A stretch of DNA of 48,886 nt. It comes from Deltaproteobacteria bacterium (GTDB lineage Bacteria; Desulfobacterota; Dissulfuribacteria; Dissulfuribacterales; UBA3076). Position numbers and translations under genes: made by a program. The notes beneath the pieces were generated by a model. That model saw only the letters and a list, made by a program, of their open reading frames with translations. It had not been told where the DNA came from and searched no databases. Within the stretch, counting starts at the first letter, position 1, and every line of letters starts with the position of its first letter. Positions 1-9,383 of this stretch are shown piece by piece. Location of the stretch: NCBI GenBank assembly GCA_018399745.1, contig JAGYNZ010000022.1, positions 1 to 48,886 of the forward strand, read 5' to 3'.

Positions 1-1
1 A

Positions 2-1063
2 ATGTCGAAAATCCCACCTGAGAAATATACTGGATGGATAAATTATTTTAAGGCCCTGATGCCCGGGTTATTATTATGTGTCAGTTTGGGATTTGTGGCC
101 TGGTATCTGGAAGGAGTCGTTTATGGAAAATGGGGTAAAAATATTCCATTAAACTACGTCATTATTGCGATTGCTTTAGGAATCTTGGCACGAAACATTT
201 TTCGACTTGATGAACGTTTTAATGAAGGTGTGGATTTTTCTACCAAAGTTTTTTTGTACATCGGCGTTATTCTAATTGGCTCCAGGCTTAACATGCTACA
301 AATTCTCAAAGTAGGTAGCGGTGCCTTGGTGATGGTGAGTATTTCAATTATAGGCATGATACTTGGTGCCGGATATATTTCCAATAAATATGGGTTAGGT
401 CACAGAGTCGGTAATTTGGTGGGAACCGGAATCGGTGTCTGCGGTGTTTCAGCGATTATTGCTACTGCCCCTGCCATCAAGGCAACTAACAAAGAAATGC
501 TGATCGCCATCGGTGCTTCTCTGCTCACGGATGTGATGTGTCTCTTAAGTATTCCGTTGCTCGGCCATTATCTGGGTTGGAATGATACCTTTGTGGGATA
601 CCTGTCTGGAGTAACACCCTCGAATACCGCTCAATGCATTGCTACTGGCTTCGCGTTCAGTGATACCGCTGGTACAGTAGCTACGATTACCAAATCAACG
701 AGAAATGCTCTCATGCCCGTAGTCATTCTGGCCCTAGTTTATTATTACACAAAGAAGGGGCTGCCTGTTGGCGAAAAGGTAAGGATTGGCCTTTTATGGA
801 GCAAATTACCCAAATTCGTATTGGGTCTTTTGGTCCTTTCAGCCATAGCATCTTTCAACCTGTTTACGCCGGAAATGGTAACCGCCATGAAGAACATGTA
901 TAAATGGCTTTTCGCTTTTTGCTTTGTTGGAATTGGTGCAGGTGTGGATTTCAGCCAATTTCAAAGACGAGATTTGTCACCAATCATCGCTGGCTTTCTG
1001 TTGACTTTTGTCCTTTTTGGCTATGCCTATGTCTTCGCAGGTTATGTGCTTGGAGCAAAATAG
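2..1063 (+). CDS. YeiH/UPF0324-family putative sulfate exporter
   Basis: A 353-residue inner-membrane protein made almost wholly of hydrophobic segments, about ten by eye. It resembles the UPF0324/YeiH family, whose members are annotated as putative sulfate exporters. Visible family traits are the glycine-rich stretch GTGIGVCGVSAIIATAPAI near residues 140-160, a typical family signature, and the polar segment SNTAQCIATGFAFSDTAG near 208-225. Length matches the family (about 330-350). The ATG is the second base of the window, so any upstream start or RBS cannot be judged. The substrate is not proven for the family; sulfite or sulfate export would fit a sulfur-metabolising anaerobe but is inference. 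The gene stands alone: the next gene is convergent. Confidence 0.8.
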   Translation: MSKIPPEKYTGWINYFKALMPGLLLCVSLGFVAWYLEGVVYGKWGKNIPLNYVIIAIALGILARNIFRLDERFNEGVDFSTKVFLYIGVILIGSRLNMLQILKVGSGALVMVSISIIGMILGAGYISNKYGLGHRVGNLVGTGIGVCGVSAIIATAPAIKATNKEMLIAIGASLLTDVMCLLSIPLLGHYLGWNDTFVGYLSGVTPSNTAQCIATGFAFSDTAGTVATITKSTRNALMPVVILALVYYYTKKGLPVGEKVRIGLLWSKLPKFVLGLLVLSAIASFNLFTPEMVTAMKNMYKWLFAFCFVGIGAGVDFSQFQRRDLSPIIAGFLLTFVLFGYAYVFAGYVLGAK

Positions 1064-1139
1064 ATAAAACTGGAAGTAAGCCAGGCGATCCGTTTTAATA
1101 TTACAAAAAAAGTCAACAAAATTTTCATTGAGCCAGCCC

Positions 1140-1712
1140 TTATGCCCCTAGTCTCTTATAGCATTTTACGCAGCATTGAGGCATTTCTAACAGGATTTGT
1201 TCAGGGTTTCTCGTTATCCTTGGCTTGAAGTGCTCTCTGAATTTGGTGTATTCCTTTTTATTCCAGATCCGCGTTAAGCTTTCGTTGCTTATGTTGCCAA
1301 AAGACATTGCTCTTATGCGGATACGGTTATTGGTGCCTGCAAGGCTGATACCAATGATGTCTAAATTCAATTCAATCAATGTTTGAATCATATCTTCCTT
1401 AAGAAGCATACCGTTTGTGGTAAACCCAACGCATTTCCCATTATATTTACAAATTCGTAACATCTCAAAGAGGTCGTTATTAAGAAGGGGTTCCCCCCAT
1501 CCCTGTAAGTAAACCAGGTCCGCATATCTGAGAAAGGGAACCAATTTACAGAAAAGCTGTATTGGCATGTGTTTATTTGCCCAACTCTGTCTCATAACAT
1601 TATTTGGACAATAGATGCAGGACCCGTTACAGTGGGTTGTTATCTCAACCTGGACCCAGTCCAGATTCGGGCTGCCGATCTTATCGAGTTGTTTTCGGAC
1701 CCATGCGAACAT
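1140..1712 (-). pseudogene. radical SAM protein with internal deletion
   Basis: The first ~130 residues are a clean radical SAM N-terminus: the CX3CX2C cluster-binding motif (Cys28, Cys32, Cys35, context THCNGSCIYCPNN), the GWGEPLL motif (71-77) and the FTTNGMLL strand (97-104). At about residues 130-136 the text jumps from LAGTNNRIRIR straight into FGNISNESLTRIWN, the kind of sequence that opens the C-terminal SPASM-like part, and ends in CCVKCYKR. Relatives of this layout are roughly 300-400 residues, so some 100 or more residues of the barrel appear to be missing near position 1310-1320. The frame stays open, so a deletion product is possible, but half a barrel is unlikely to work. No good RBS precedes the ATG. 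A genuine short family is the alternative. Confidence 0.6.
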
Positions 1713-2321
1713 TTTTGATAACTTGTTCAGGAATAAGATTTTGAAGCAGATACCAGGTTAGCTTTTATGTTTTTGTAATGCTTCCTAATGTGCCCACTTA
1801 TAACCCAAAAATCCTTTTCGAAAATCTATATTTGTATTATCTTAACGAACCGGCATAAACAGGATCAATATTGAATTATTTTAAATAATGCTTTGATATA
1901 CTATTTCAATTTTCTTTTCAATATTCTATCCGCAGATAGCGCAGATTCTCGCAGATTAAATAAGAGTCCAATTGCAAAAGTTCCCGCATCACTTTTTTAT
2001 CTGCTTTATCCGCTTTTTCTTGACTTAAACAGCAACACAATCAATTTGATAAAATCATAGAGTTATTGGGTATGCTGGAAAAATACAGGAGGTAAACACT
2101 TATATTCCCTTTTCGTTATCTTCAATAAAGTTCTTGCAGGTTTGCTTGAACGTAAGCCTTGAGGAAAGCTATAGACAGTCTACTGCTTTGGTGAACGGGT
2201 ATTTACCTGAGATTTAAAAAAGTTTACCACATATTGGTGAAAAAATGAATCTGAGGGAAGGGACTGGGTTTTTTCGTCTTCAGAAGTGTGTTTAAATGAG
2301 TTGGGGACGAGAAAAAACGAA
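1713..2321. other. intergenic region, no gene seen
   Basis: About 600 AT-rich bases between the broken radical SAM gene and the end of pyrF. I see no credible reading frame. It holds a short tandem CGCAGAT repeat (1929-1957) and, just beyond the pyrF stop, a T-rich stretch on the minus strand that might act as a weak terminator. Confidence 0.6.
1929..1957. repeat. CGCAGAT-type dispersed repeat, copy 1
   Basis: Three close copies of the word CGCAGAT (cCGCAGATag, CGCAGATtct, CGCAGATta). The reverse complement of the core, ATCTGCGAGAATCTGCG, is nearly identical to ATCTGCGAAAATCTGCG at 44372-44388. Two near-identical copies 42 kb apart suggest a dispersed intergenic repeat family. Function unknown. 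Confidence 0.55.
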
Positions 2322-3038
2322 TTATGAGGCCAGTCCTTTTTGGATTTCATTTTGCATGGATTCTACGACCGCAACGGGATCCTTGGCTTTCCTGATAGGA
2401 CGACCAACAACTACATAATCAGCACCATTTATTATGGCATCTTGAGCTGTTACGATTCGTGTTTGATCGTCTTCGGGAATCTCAATATTTTTGCCTGGTC
2501 TTATACCGGGAGTAACTATGAGAAAACTGTCACCCAGAGCTTCTCTCAGCCGAGACGCCTCAAGACCGGAAGAGACAACGCCGTCACATCCCAGCTTTAA
2601 AGCACGCCTAGCCCGGTTAAGAACCAAATCCTCAATTGTGCCCGAGAAGCCCATTTCCTCCATGTCCTCTTCTCCATAACTGGTCAATACAGTAACAGAC
2701 AGAATTTTGACCTCTTTTTTTTCCTCAACTGCCGCTCGAAGAATAGGATCATTTCCATGTACAGTGGCAAATGTAATATTTCTATTTCTCAATTGTCTGA
2801 TAGCCAACTTGACCGTCTCGGGAACATCAAAAAACTTGAGGTCAACCATGACCTTATGGCCTCGATCTGTAATCATTTCTATAACGGGAAACCACTCAGC
2901 CATGAATAACTGCAGGCCGACTTTATAGAAATTTATGTGATTTCCCAAGAGATCAATCCATTTTTTTGCCTCTTCTTTGGATTTTACATCTAGGGCAAAG
3001 ATAATACGTTCATTCAATGGAATACTTTTGTGCTCCAT
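2322..3038 (-). CDS. pyrF: orotidine 5'-phosphate decarboxylase
   Basis: Catalyses OMP to UMP, the last step of de novo pyrimidine synthesis, in the cytoplasm. The 238 residues form a single TIM barrel with the family signature at 65-76: VDLKFFDVPETV, in which Asp66, Lys68 and Asp71 form the catalytic DxKxxD array. The phosphate-binding end, TPGIRP (176-181) and VVVGRPI near 209-215, is present. Length is typical of the bacterial short form. The ATG at 3038 is followed by MEHKSIPLNERIIFALD, with the first strand starting where expected. It is the last of three minus-strand genes (asnA, asnS, pyrF) and lies 39 bases after asnS, so cotranscription is likely. Confidence 0.95.
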   Translation of the reverse strand: MEHKSIPLNERIIFALDVKSKEEAKKWIDLLGNHINFYKVGLQLFMAEWFPVIEMITDRGHKVMVDLKFFDVPETVKLAIRQLRNRNITFATVHGNDPILRAAVEEKKEVKILSVTVLTSYGEEDMEEMGFSGTIEDLVLNRARRALKLGCDGVVSSGLEASRLREALGDSFLIVTPGIRPGKNIEIPEDDQTRIVTAQDAIINGADYVVVGRPIRKAKDPVAVVESMQNEIQKGLAS

Positions 3039-3077
3039 GGTATCAACATTCCTATACTTAATTTAGCATTAAGATAA

Positions 3078-4463
3078 TCAAAATTCGATATTTTTCGGAG
3101 TTCTGGGAAAAGGAATGACATCTCTGATATTGCTTATCCCCGTAAGGAACATCAAAAGGCGCTCAAATCCGAGGCCGAAACCGCTATGCGGGACGCTGCC
3201 ATACCTCCTTGAATCAAGATACCACCAGTAATCCTTCAAGGGCATATCCATTTCTTTCATTCGCGCCTCCAGCACATCAAATCGTTCCTCACGCTGGCTT
3301 CCACCAATTATTTCCCCAATTCGAGGTACAAGAATATCCATGGCTGCAACGGTCATGTTGTCATCGTTAAGCCTCATGTAAAACGGTTTTATGTCTTTAG
3401 GATAATTGTAGACAGTTACTGGTTTTTTGAAATATTCTTCAGTAAGATAGCGTTCATGTTCAGTCTGGAGATCCTTGCCGTACTTAATCTCATACTCAAA
3501 TTTCTTTTTTGACTTTTCAAGAATGTTAATAGCTTCTTCGTAACTGATTCTCTCGAAATCAGATGACAAAGTATTTTGTATTGTATCTTTAAGTTCTTTG
3601 TCAATAAATTTTGCAAAAAGCTCTATGTCTTCTGCGCAATTTTTTTGAACAATACCGGCTAGATATTTTAACATCTCCTCTGCAACATCCATGTCATCAT
3701 CAAGATCACAAAACGCCATCTCAGGTTCAACCATCCAGAATTCAGCTACATGTCGTGATGTATTGGAATTCTCTGCGCGAAATGTCGGACCAAATGTATA
3801 AACGTCACCAAGTGCAAGCGCAAACATTTCAGCTGACAACTGTCCGGATACGGTCAGTCCGGCCTCCTTTCCAAAAAAATCCGCGGAATAATCGGTTTTT
3901 CCATTAATGCGTGGCATATTTTCCATATCAAGCGTTGTCACCTGAAAAAGTTCTCCTGCCCCTTCACAATCAGAACCAGTCAGTATAGGGGTATGGATGT
4001 ATCTGAATCCTCTGTCTCTGAAAAATTTGTGTATAGCATATGAAAGTTCGGATCTTATCCTGAATGCAGCGCCGTATTTATTCGTTCTTGGACGCAGGTG
4101 GGCAATAGTCCTCAAAAATTCATCACTGTGGCGCTTCTTTTGGAGGAGATAGTCCTCAGGCGCAATACTGATTATTTCTATATTCTTTGCATTAATTTCC
4201 CACTTTTGGCCCTTTCCGGGTGATTCCACCACGCTGCCCGAGACCGCCACAGCGGAACCCGTAGTGAGTCGACAAATATCATCGTAATTATCCTGTGAGT
4301 TGTCAGCAATTATCTGAATATTTTTGAGGCAGGACCCGTCATTTACCTCGATGAACGAAAATCCTTTTGCACTGCGCCTCGTCCTTACCCATCCTTTAAC
4401 AACAACTTCGTCGACTGCTTCATCAAGATATAGCAGTTTATTGATCTTCATACGTTTATTCAT
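3078..4463 (-). CDS. asnS: asparaginyl-tRNA synthetase
   Basis: Charges tRNA-Asn with asparagine directly. At 461 residues it is full length. The N-terminal OB fold (about 15-105) carries VVVKGWVRTRRSAKGFSFIEV, the usual class IIb anticodon-binding opening. The class II core follows: motif 2 FRAENSNTSRH (about 229-239) and motif 3 GFGLGFERLLMFLTG near the C-terminus. The NTSRH form of motif 2 and the overall length favour AsnRS over AspRS, which is longer and carries a GAD insertion. The ATG at 4463 has GGAAGG six bases upstream. It sits directly behind asnA, so the pair can make asparagine and load it on tRNA. Confidence 0.95.
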   Translation of the reverse strand: MNKRMKINKLLYLDEAVDEVVVKGWVRTRRSAKGFSFIEVNDGSCLKNIQIIADNSQDNYDDICRLTTGSAVAVSGSVVESPGKGQKWEINAKNIEIISIAPEDYLLQKKRHSDEFLRTIAHLRPRTNKYGAAFRIRSELSYAIHKFFRDRGFRYIHTPILTGSDCEGAGELFQVTTLDMENMPRINGKTDYSADFFGKEAGLTVSGQLSAEMFALALGDVYTFGPTFRAENSNTSRHVAEFWMVEPEMAFCDLDDDMDVAEEMLKYLAGIVQKNCAEDIELFAKFIDKELKDTIQNTLSSDFERISYEEAINILEKSKKKFEYEIKYGKDLQTEHERYLTEEYFKKPVTVYNYPKDIKPFYMRLNDDNMTVAAMDILVPRIGEIIGGSQREERFDVLEARMKEMDMPLKDYWWYLDSRRYGSVPHSGFGLGFERLLMFLTGISNIRDVIPFPRTPKNIEF

Positions 4464-4542
4464 ACGGTACCTTCCAATATCCTGTCAAAGGCAAAATATG
4501 CGCCGATTATAATAGGTGTGCCGAGTTATTAGAGATACTATA

Positions 4543-5673
4543 TTATTCCAGGACATGTATGTTTTTCTTTGCGCAAATATCCTTTAGTCCTTTCGGCCAC
4601 ACACTGACGGAAACCTCTCCTATATGAGCAGTACGCAGCAGATACATAAAGGTTCTGGACTGTCCGATGCCTCCTCCGATGCTCAGGGGTATCTCATTGT
4701 TAAGGATTGCCTGGTGATAGGGAAGGCCTAGAAAATTTTCCTGCCCGGCCACCTTAAGCTGCATTTTCAGAGTTTCTTTTGTAACACGTATTCCCATCGA
4801 GGTTAATTCATGGCGTCTTTTAGTCACCGGATTCCATACCAGAATATCACCATTTAAACCATGATACTGCTCGCCGTTTTTGACTATAGTTTCAGTAATC
4901 CAGTCATCATAGTCTGCTGCGCGCATCTCGTGGGGATATCCGTCTCTTAAAGGCTGACCAATGCCAATGATAAAAATAACAGGAGCCTTTTCCTGAATGA
5001 CCCTGGTTTCACGTTCTTTTCGGGGCAGATTCGGGTATAAATCAAGAATCTCTTCAGCATGAAGAAATACAATTTCTTCGGGGAATTCAGTGTATTTATC
5101 TGTTTTAAGAGCAGGAAATTTTTCCTGTGCCATTTTCCCCGCCCCATAGATTATTTTCCAGATTTTTTTAACAATGTTCTTGAGGAAATCGAGGTTGCGG
5201 TCTTTTTCGGTAATAGCCAATTCCCAATCCCACTGGTCAACATAGGCGCTGTGATCATGATCAAGGAAATAATCCTTGCGTACAGCCTTCATATCGGTAC
5301 ATATACCTTCCCCGATTTTACAGTCGAATTGTTTAAGTGCCATGCGTTTCCACTTTGTCGCAGCCTGGACTACCTGGGCTTGAATAGGGTTATCAAGACC
5401 AAGTCCGCAGAGAAAATCCACTGGTGTTCGCGAACCATCGCGATCAAGGTAATCATTCATGCCGCTGTTTTTATCCATAATCATGGGGACCTGAACCATT
5501 TGCATATTAAGTTCCCTGCACAGATTTTCTTCAATATAGTTTTTTACTGCGAAGACGGCTTTCATCCTTTCCATGGGAGAAAGGAGTGTTTTATAGTCAT
5601 CAGGTAATGCCCTTTCTACTTCGTTATAATTGCCGATTCCAGGTCCGGCTAAATCGGCCATCAGGTCTGACAT
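4543..5673 (-). CDS. asnA: aspartate-ammonia ligase (asparagine synthetase A)
   Basis: Makes asparagine from aspartate, ammonia and ATP with release of AMP. The fold is related to class II tRNA synthetases. Recognised by blocks shared with E. coli AsnA: KWKRMALKQF, HSAYVDQWDWE, RAADYDDW, GLNGDILVWNPV, SSMGIRV-like TSMGIRV and the C-terminal GGGIGQSR. At 376 residues it is about 45 longer than the usual 330; much of the excess is an N-terminal extension of about 30 residues before the segment matching the E. coli start. The start is firm: AGGAGG lies eight bases before the ATG. First gene of the asnA-asnS-pyrF run. It needs free ammonia, unlike the glutamine-dependent AsnB. Confidence 0.95.
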   Translation of the reverse strand: MSDLMADLAGPGIGNYNEVERALPDDYKTLLSPMERMKAVFAVKNYIEENLCRELNMQMVQVPMIMDKNSGMNDYLDRDGSRTPVDFLCGLGLDNPIQAQVVQAATKWKRMALKQFDCKIGEGICTDMKAVRKDYFLDHDHSAYVDQWDWELAITEKDRNLDFLKNIVKKIWKIIYGAGKMAQEKFPALKTDKYTEFPEEIVFLHAEEILDLYPNLPRKERETRVIQEKAPVIFIIGIGQPLRDGYPHEMRAADYDDWITETIVKNGEQYHGLNGDILVWNPVTKRRHELTSMGIRVTKETLKMQLKVAGQENFLGLPYHQAILNNEIPLSIGGGIGQSRTFMYLLRTAHIGEVSVSVWPKGLKDICAKKNIHVLE

Positions 5674-5692
5674 AATGCTTTCCTCCTATTAT

Positions 5693-5702
5693 TGTGATCA
5701 CA
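5693..5702. promoter_or_regulatory. perfect palindrome upstream of asnA
   Basis: TGTGATCACA is a perfect 10-bp palindrome 20 bases before the asnA start and just ahead of its RBS. On the minus strand TTGATT and TAAGAT (about 5753 and 5731, spacer 16) could form a promoter upstream of it, which would put the palindrome in the early transcript where a repressor could bind. E. coli asnA is controlled by AsnC, but no regulator gene is visible here and the site is not a known AsnC consensus. Confidence 0.3.
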
Positions 5703-6041
5703 CTCCATAGATCTTGAAGGGCGTAATCTTAACTGCCAAATCAAATAAATCAAAATCTTGATTTTTGAACGTTTTTTAAGTTAACTTTCGAACACCCTTT
5801 ATTCTGTGAATTTCACTTGTTTTACACGAAGGCGCAACATCTAATTGTATTCTGGTGCCGAAACTGGAAAAAACTCAATTAATCAGCTCTAATTTAATTG
5901 CTGAAAATGACCAAAAGAGTTCATAAATGGCAAAGGCGTCCAAGGAATCAGCCGAACAGCAGACACGCCCAACCTGAAGTAAAAGGGGTATTGGGTTTTT
6001 TGGTTAAAGGGGATCTGGCCGTACGGAAAAAAGGTGTAGAA

Positions 6042-6069
6042 GGGCGGTGGATATCCAACACCACCACCC
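6042..6069 (-). terminator. terminator after ppsA
   Basis: Starts six bases beyond the ppsA stop. Arms GGGTGGTGG and CCACCGCCC pair over 9 bp with one G-U and a loop of ten bases. On the minus strand the T-rich tail is delayed (TTCTACACCTTTTTT); on the plus strand TTTTCTTATTTT follows at once, so it may work in both directions. Confidence 0.7.
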
Positions 6070-6074
6070 TTTTC

Positions 6075-8504
6075 TTATTTTATACCGAGTTCCTTTTCTT
6101 TTTCGGCCACGACCAGTCTGGTTTTGACTGCGGTGTCAGGTGTGAGGCTCATTGAGTCTATGCCGCATTCAACCAAAAATGCCGCAAAATCAGGAAAATC
6201 ACTTGGGGCCTGACCGCATATGCCGATCTTGCAATTTGCCTTTCTTGCAGTGTCTATGACCTGTCTGACCATACGTTTCACTGCCTCGTTTCGTTCATCA
6301 TAGATGTGGGATACGAGTTCAGAGTCGCGATCAAGCCCGAGGATAAGCTGTGTAAGGTCATTCGATCCTATGGAGAAACCGTCAAAGACCTCGGCAAACT
6401 GATCCGCAAGGATGACGTTGCTCGGAATCTCACACATGACATAGACCTCCAGGCCGTTTTCACCCTGAACCAGGCCATGCCTTTTCATGACTTCTATGAC
6501 CTGCTTACCCTCTTTAACAGTACGGCAGAATGGGATCATGACCTTTACGTTTGTAAGGCCCATTTCATTACGTACCTTTTTGAGCGCTTCGCACTCCAGG
6601 GCAAAGGCAGGCTCAAAGTCCTCTGCATAGTAACGGGAGGCGCCGCGCCATCCGATCATCGGATTGCTTTCAACAGGCTCATACTGACGCCCGCCTATCA
6701 AATTGGCGTATTCATTGCTTTTGAAATCCGACATTCGGACAATGACATCCTTGGGATAAAAACCTGCTCCAATGGTAGCCACACCCTGGGCCAGCATATC
6801 CACAAAAAACTGGGACTTGTCATCATAGGCAACGGTTTTTGCGTCAATAGCATTTATAAATTCTGCAATTTTTTTATCTGATGCGGCTTTTTCCTTTAAT
6901 TCAGGATAGTTGAGCAGAGCAAGGGGATGGATACCTATATAGGAGTTGATGATAAATTCAAGACGTGCGAGCCCGACCCCCTCATTAGGTATTTGCCCTT
7001 GTGTAAATGCCTTATCTGGAATCCCGACATTCATCATTATATGTGTCTTGGTCTTAGGCACCTCACTGAAATCAATACGCTCGACTTCAAAATCCAGTAA
7101 ACCTTTATAAATCAGCCCCTCTTCGCCCTCTGCACAGGAGACAGTGACATCCTGACCTGTAGACAACCTGTCAGTGCCGTTATCAGTGCCCACCACGCAA
7201 GTAATGCCCAGTTCTCTGGATACTATGGCTGCATGACAGGTGCGTCCGCCCCGGTTCGTGACTATAGCCGATGCGATCTTCATTATGGGTTCCCAGTCCG
7301 GATCGGTCATGTCCGTAACCAGGACCTCTCCCTTTTTGAATTCCAGGATCTTGCTGGCGTTTTTAATAATATTGACCTTACCCTGGCTTATCTTGGCGCC
7401 GACTGCCTTTCCAGTGGCAAGAATTTCTCCGGTCTCTTTAAGGCGATAGGTCTCCATGAAGTTTTTGTCCTTCTGGGAATGGACCGTCTCGGGTCTGGCC
7501 TGAACGATAAAAAGCCCACCTGTGCCGACTTTATGCCCGTCACCGTCCTTGGCCCATTCGATATCCATGGCCTTGCCGTAGTGCTCTTCTATGATGCATG
7601 ACCATTTGGCCAGGGTAACCAGTTCGTCATCTGAGAGCACAAAATGGTGACGCTCTTCGTCTGAAGTGGTTACATTTTCCACCGGGTTTTGCGGATCACT
7701 GGTATAGATCATTTTTTTCTGTTTAAGCCCAAGTCTTTTGCTCACCACCGGGCTATAACCTTCTTTCAAGGTAGGCTTGAAGACATAAAACTCATCGGGG
7801 TTAACTGCGCCCTGGACTACGTTTTCACCCAGGCCCCAAGCCCCGGTAATATAGACTACATCCTCAAAGCCGCTCTCTGTATCTATAGTAAATATGACCC
7901 CGGCGCTGGAACTGTCACTGCGAACCATCTTTTGTACTACTATGGAGAGATAGACATCAAAATGTCCAAATCCCTTGTCCTGGCGATAGGAAATGGCCCG
8001 GTTAGTAAATAGGCTGGCAAAGCAGCGCTTGCAGGCATTAAGGAGTTGCTCGGGCCCCCTGATATTGAGATATGTCTCCTGCTGTCCGGCAAAGGATGCA
8101 TCAGGCAGGTCTTCGGCAGTGGCTGAAGATCTTACGGCAACATCGACACCCTTGCCGTAAATCTTTTCCATCATGGAATATGAATTCTTGATAGCCTTAT
8201 CCAGATCATCAGGAAATTTGCTATTTAGAATTATGTTCCTGACCTTTTCCCCTCTTTTTCCAAGATCGGCAATATCGTGAGTATTCAATCCATCGAGGGC
8301 ATCCCTTATGGCCTGCTCGATACCGGTCTCTTTCAGGAGATATTTGTAGGCATCAGCCGTGATGGCAAAGCCGTTAGGCACCATCACACCCTTTTCAGTG
8401 AGACGCCTGTACATCTCGCCGAGAGATGCATTTTTCCCACCGACCAATGGTACGTCTTTGATCCCAATTTCGTTGAACCAGAGAATAAATGGCCTGTCAT
8501 TCAT
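6075..8504 (-). CDS. ppsA: phosphoenolpyruvate synthase
   Basis: Converts pyruvate and ATP to PEP, AMP and phosphate, the entry to gluconeogenesis when the cell grows on acetate, lactate or CO2. Three domains are in order: the N-terminal ATP-grasp domain (about 10-340, with VGGKNASLGE, VRSSATAEDLPDASFAGQQE and FIVQARPET), the swivelling phosphohistidine domain (about 385-470) with GGRTCHAAIVSRELG holding His424, and the C-terminal PEP/pyruvate barrel with GSNDLTQLILGLDRDS and CGQAPSD containing the catalytic cysteine. At 809 residues it matches PpsA rather than PPDK (about 870-900). AAGGAG lies nine bases before the ATG. It is monocistronic with its own terminator. Confidence 0.95.
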   Translation of the reverse strand: MNDRPFILWFNEIGIKDVPLVGGKNASLGEMYRRLTEKGVMVPNGFAITADAYKYLLKETGIEQAIRDALDGLNTHDIADLGKRGEKVRNIILNSKFPDDLDKAIKNSYSMMEKIYGKGVDVAVRSSATAEDLPDASFAGQQETYLNIRGPEQLLNACKRCFASLFTNRAISYRQDKGFGHFDVYLSIVVQKMVRSDSSSAGVIFTIDTESGFEDVVYITGAWGLGENVVQGAVNPDEFYVFKPTLKEGYSPVVSKRLGLKQKKMIYTSDPQNPVENVTTSDEERHHFVLSDDELVTLAKWSCIIEEHYGKAMDIEWAKDGDGHKVGTGGLFIVQARPETVHSQKDKNFMETYRLKETGEILATGKAVGAKISQGKVNIIKNASKILEFKKGEVLVTDMTDPDWEPIMKIASAIVTNRGGRTCHAAIVSRELGITCVVGTDNGTDRLSTGQDVTVSCAEGEEGLIYKGLLDFEVERIDFSEVPKTKTHIMMNVGIPDKAFTQGQIPNEGVGLARLEFIINSYIGIHPLALLNYPELKEKAASDKKIAEFINAIDAKTVAYDDKSQFFVDMLAQGVATIGAGFYPKDVIVRMSDFKSNEYANLIGGRQYEPVESNPMIGWRGASRYYAEDFEPAFALECEALKKVRNEMGLTNVKVMIPFCRTVKEGKQVIEVMKRHGLVQGENGLEVYVMCEIPSNVILADQFAEVFDGFSIGSNDLTQLILGLDRDSELVSHIYDERNEAVKRMVRQVIDTARKANCKIGICGQAPSDFPDFAAFLVECGIDSMSLTPDTAVKTRLVVAEKEKELGIK

Positions 8505-9288
8505 AATCAGTGCTCCTTGTCTTTAACATTAGTTTCGTCTCTATTTGTCCATTCCGCCGATTTTGGATGAGGAGAGATTAACTCTCTTTTTTTATTATAT
8601 AAGCGATTTATGATAAGACGAATATTACAATGAGATTTGTCAGATCATAACCGTTCGCAGTTTTATGCCAGACCTTCTCTGTTTTTCTCATTACCTGCCT
8701 TTGGCAGCCAGTTATCTTTTTTATAGAACCGATGCTTTTAAAGAGATATTCTCTTCTTGTTGCTTTAGTAAAACAGTATGACGCAAAATGTCTTGTGTAA
8801 TATCTGCCAACATAACAGGCCTTTTGTCAACCCTTGGGGTCTGGAAAATAATAACCTGAAAATTTCTGGTCTCACCTTTATCCCATCTTTGAATTACACT
8901 GCCAGTCCCGCTGTTTTGCTGAAACGGATAGAGTAAATCTATAGCAAATTTGGGCGCCTATTCTAACAATTTCTTTTTTAAAGGCGCTTAATAAAATCTT
9001 GCATTACAAACCATTTGCAAAAGGTGCAGAAGAACACTTTGGCTGCTTACCATTAAGTGCTCCACTATACTGCAATTGATCAGAATTACCAAATGCTTAC
9101 TACTGATTTTCGTTCTGGCCAACAGGTTATTACAAAAGCAATTGACTAAAAAATATCGGCGTTTGGTTAATCCATAGTTTACTATCAATTGATAGTTTCG
9201 ATAGATTTCAACTACTTATACAAAATGCATTGCTTTTCAGTATATTTGATCATATAATTGTTTGTAAGCATAAAAAATCAAAGGGTAT

Positions 9289-9383
9289 GGCAAATCCATC
9301 AGGATGTCAAATGCTGATATTGCCTGAGGACCCCTTGGAAGCGTTTCGTTCAGGAGCTGACCGGACAGTAAAAACTGCTCCTG
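9289..9383. other. paired hairpins, possible structured RNA
   Basis: Hairpin one (9289-9324) has an outer GGCAA/TTGCC stem and an inner ATCAG/CTGAT stem. Hairpin two (9351-9383) has a perfect 7-bp CAGGAGC/GCTCCTG stem. Between them is a short C/G-rich linker. The composition is more GC-rich than its surroundings. I do not recognise it as any riboswitch, 6S, SRP, RNase P or tmRNA, so the strand and function are open. Confidence 0.25.

Noticed and set aside
5936-5986. 16-codon frame MAKASKESAEQQTRPT downstream of ppsA
   Set aside because: No RBS and too short to judge. May be a chance frame.
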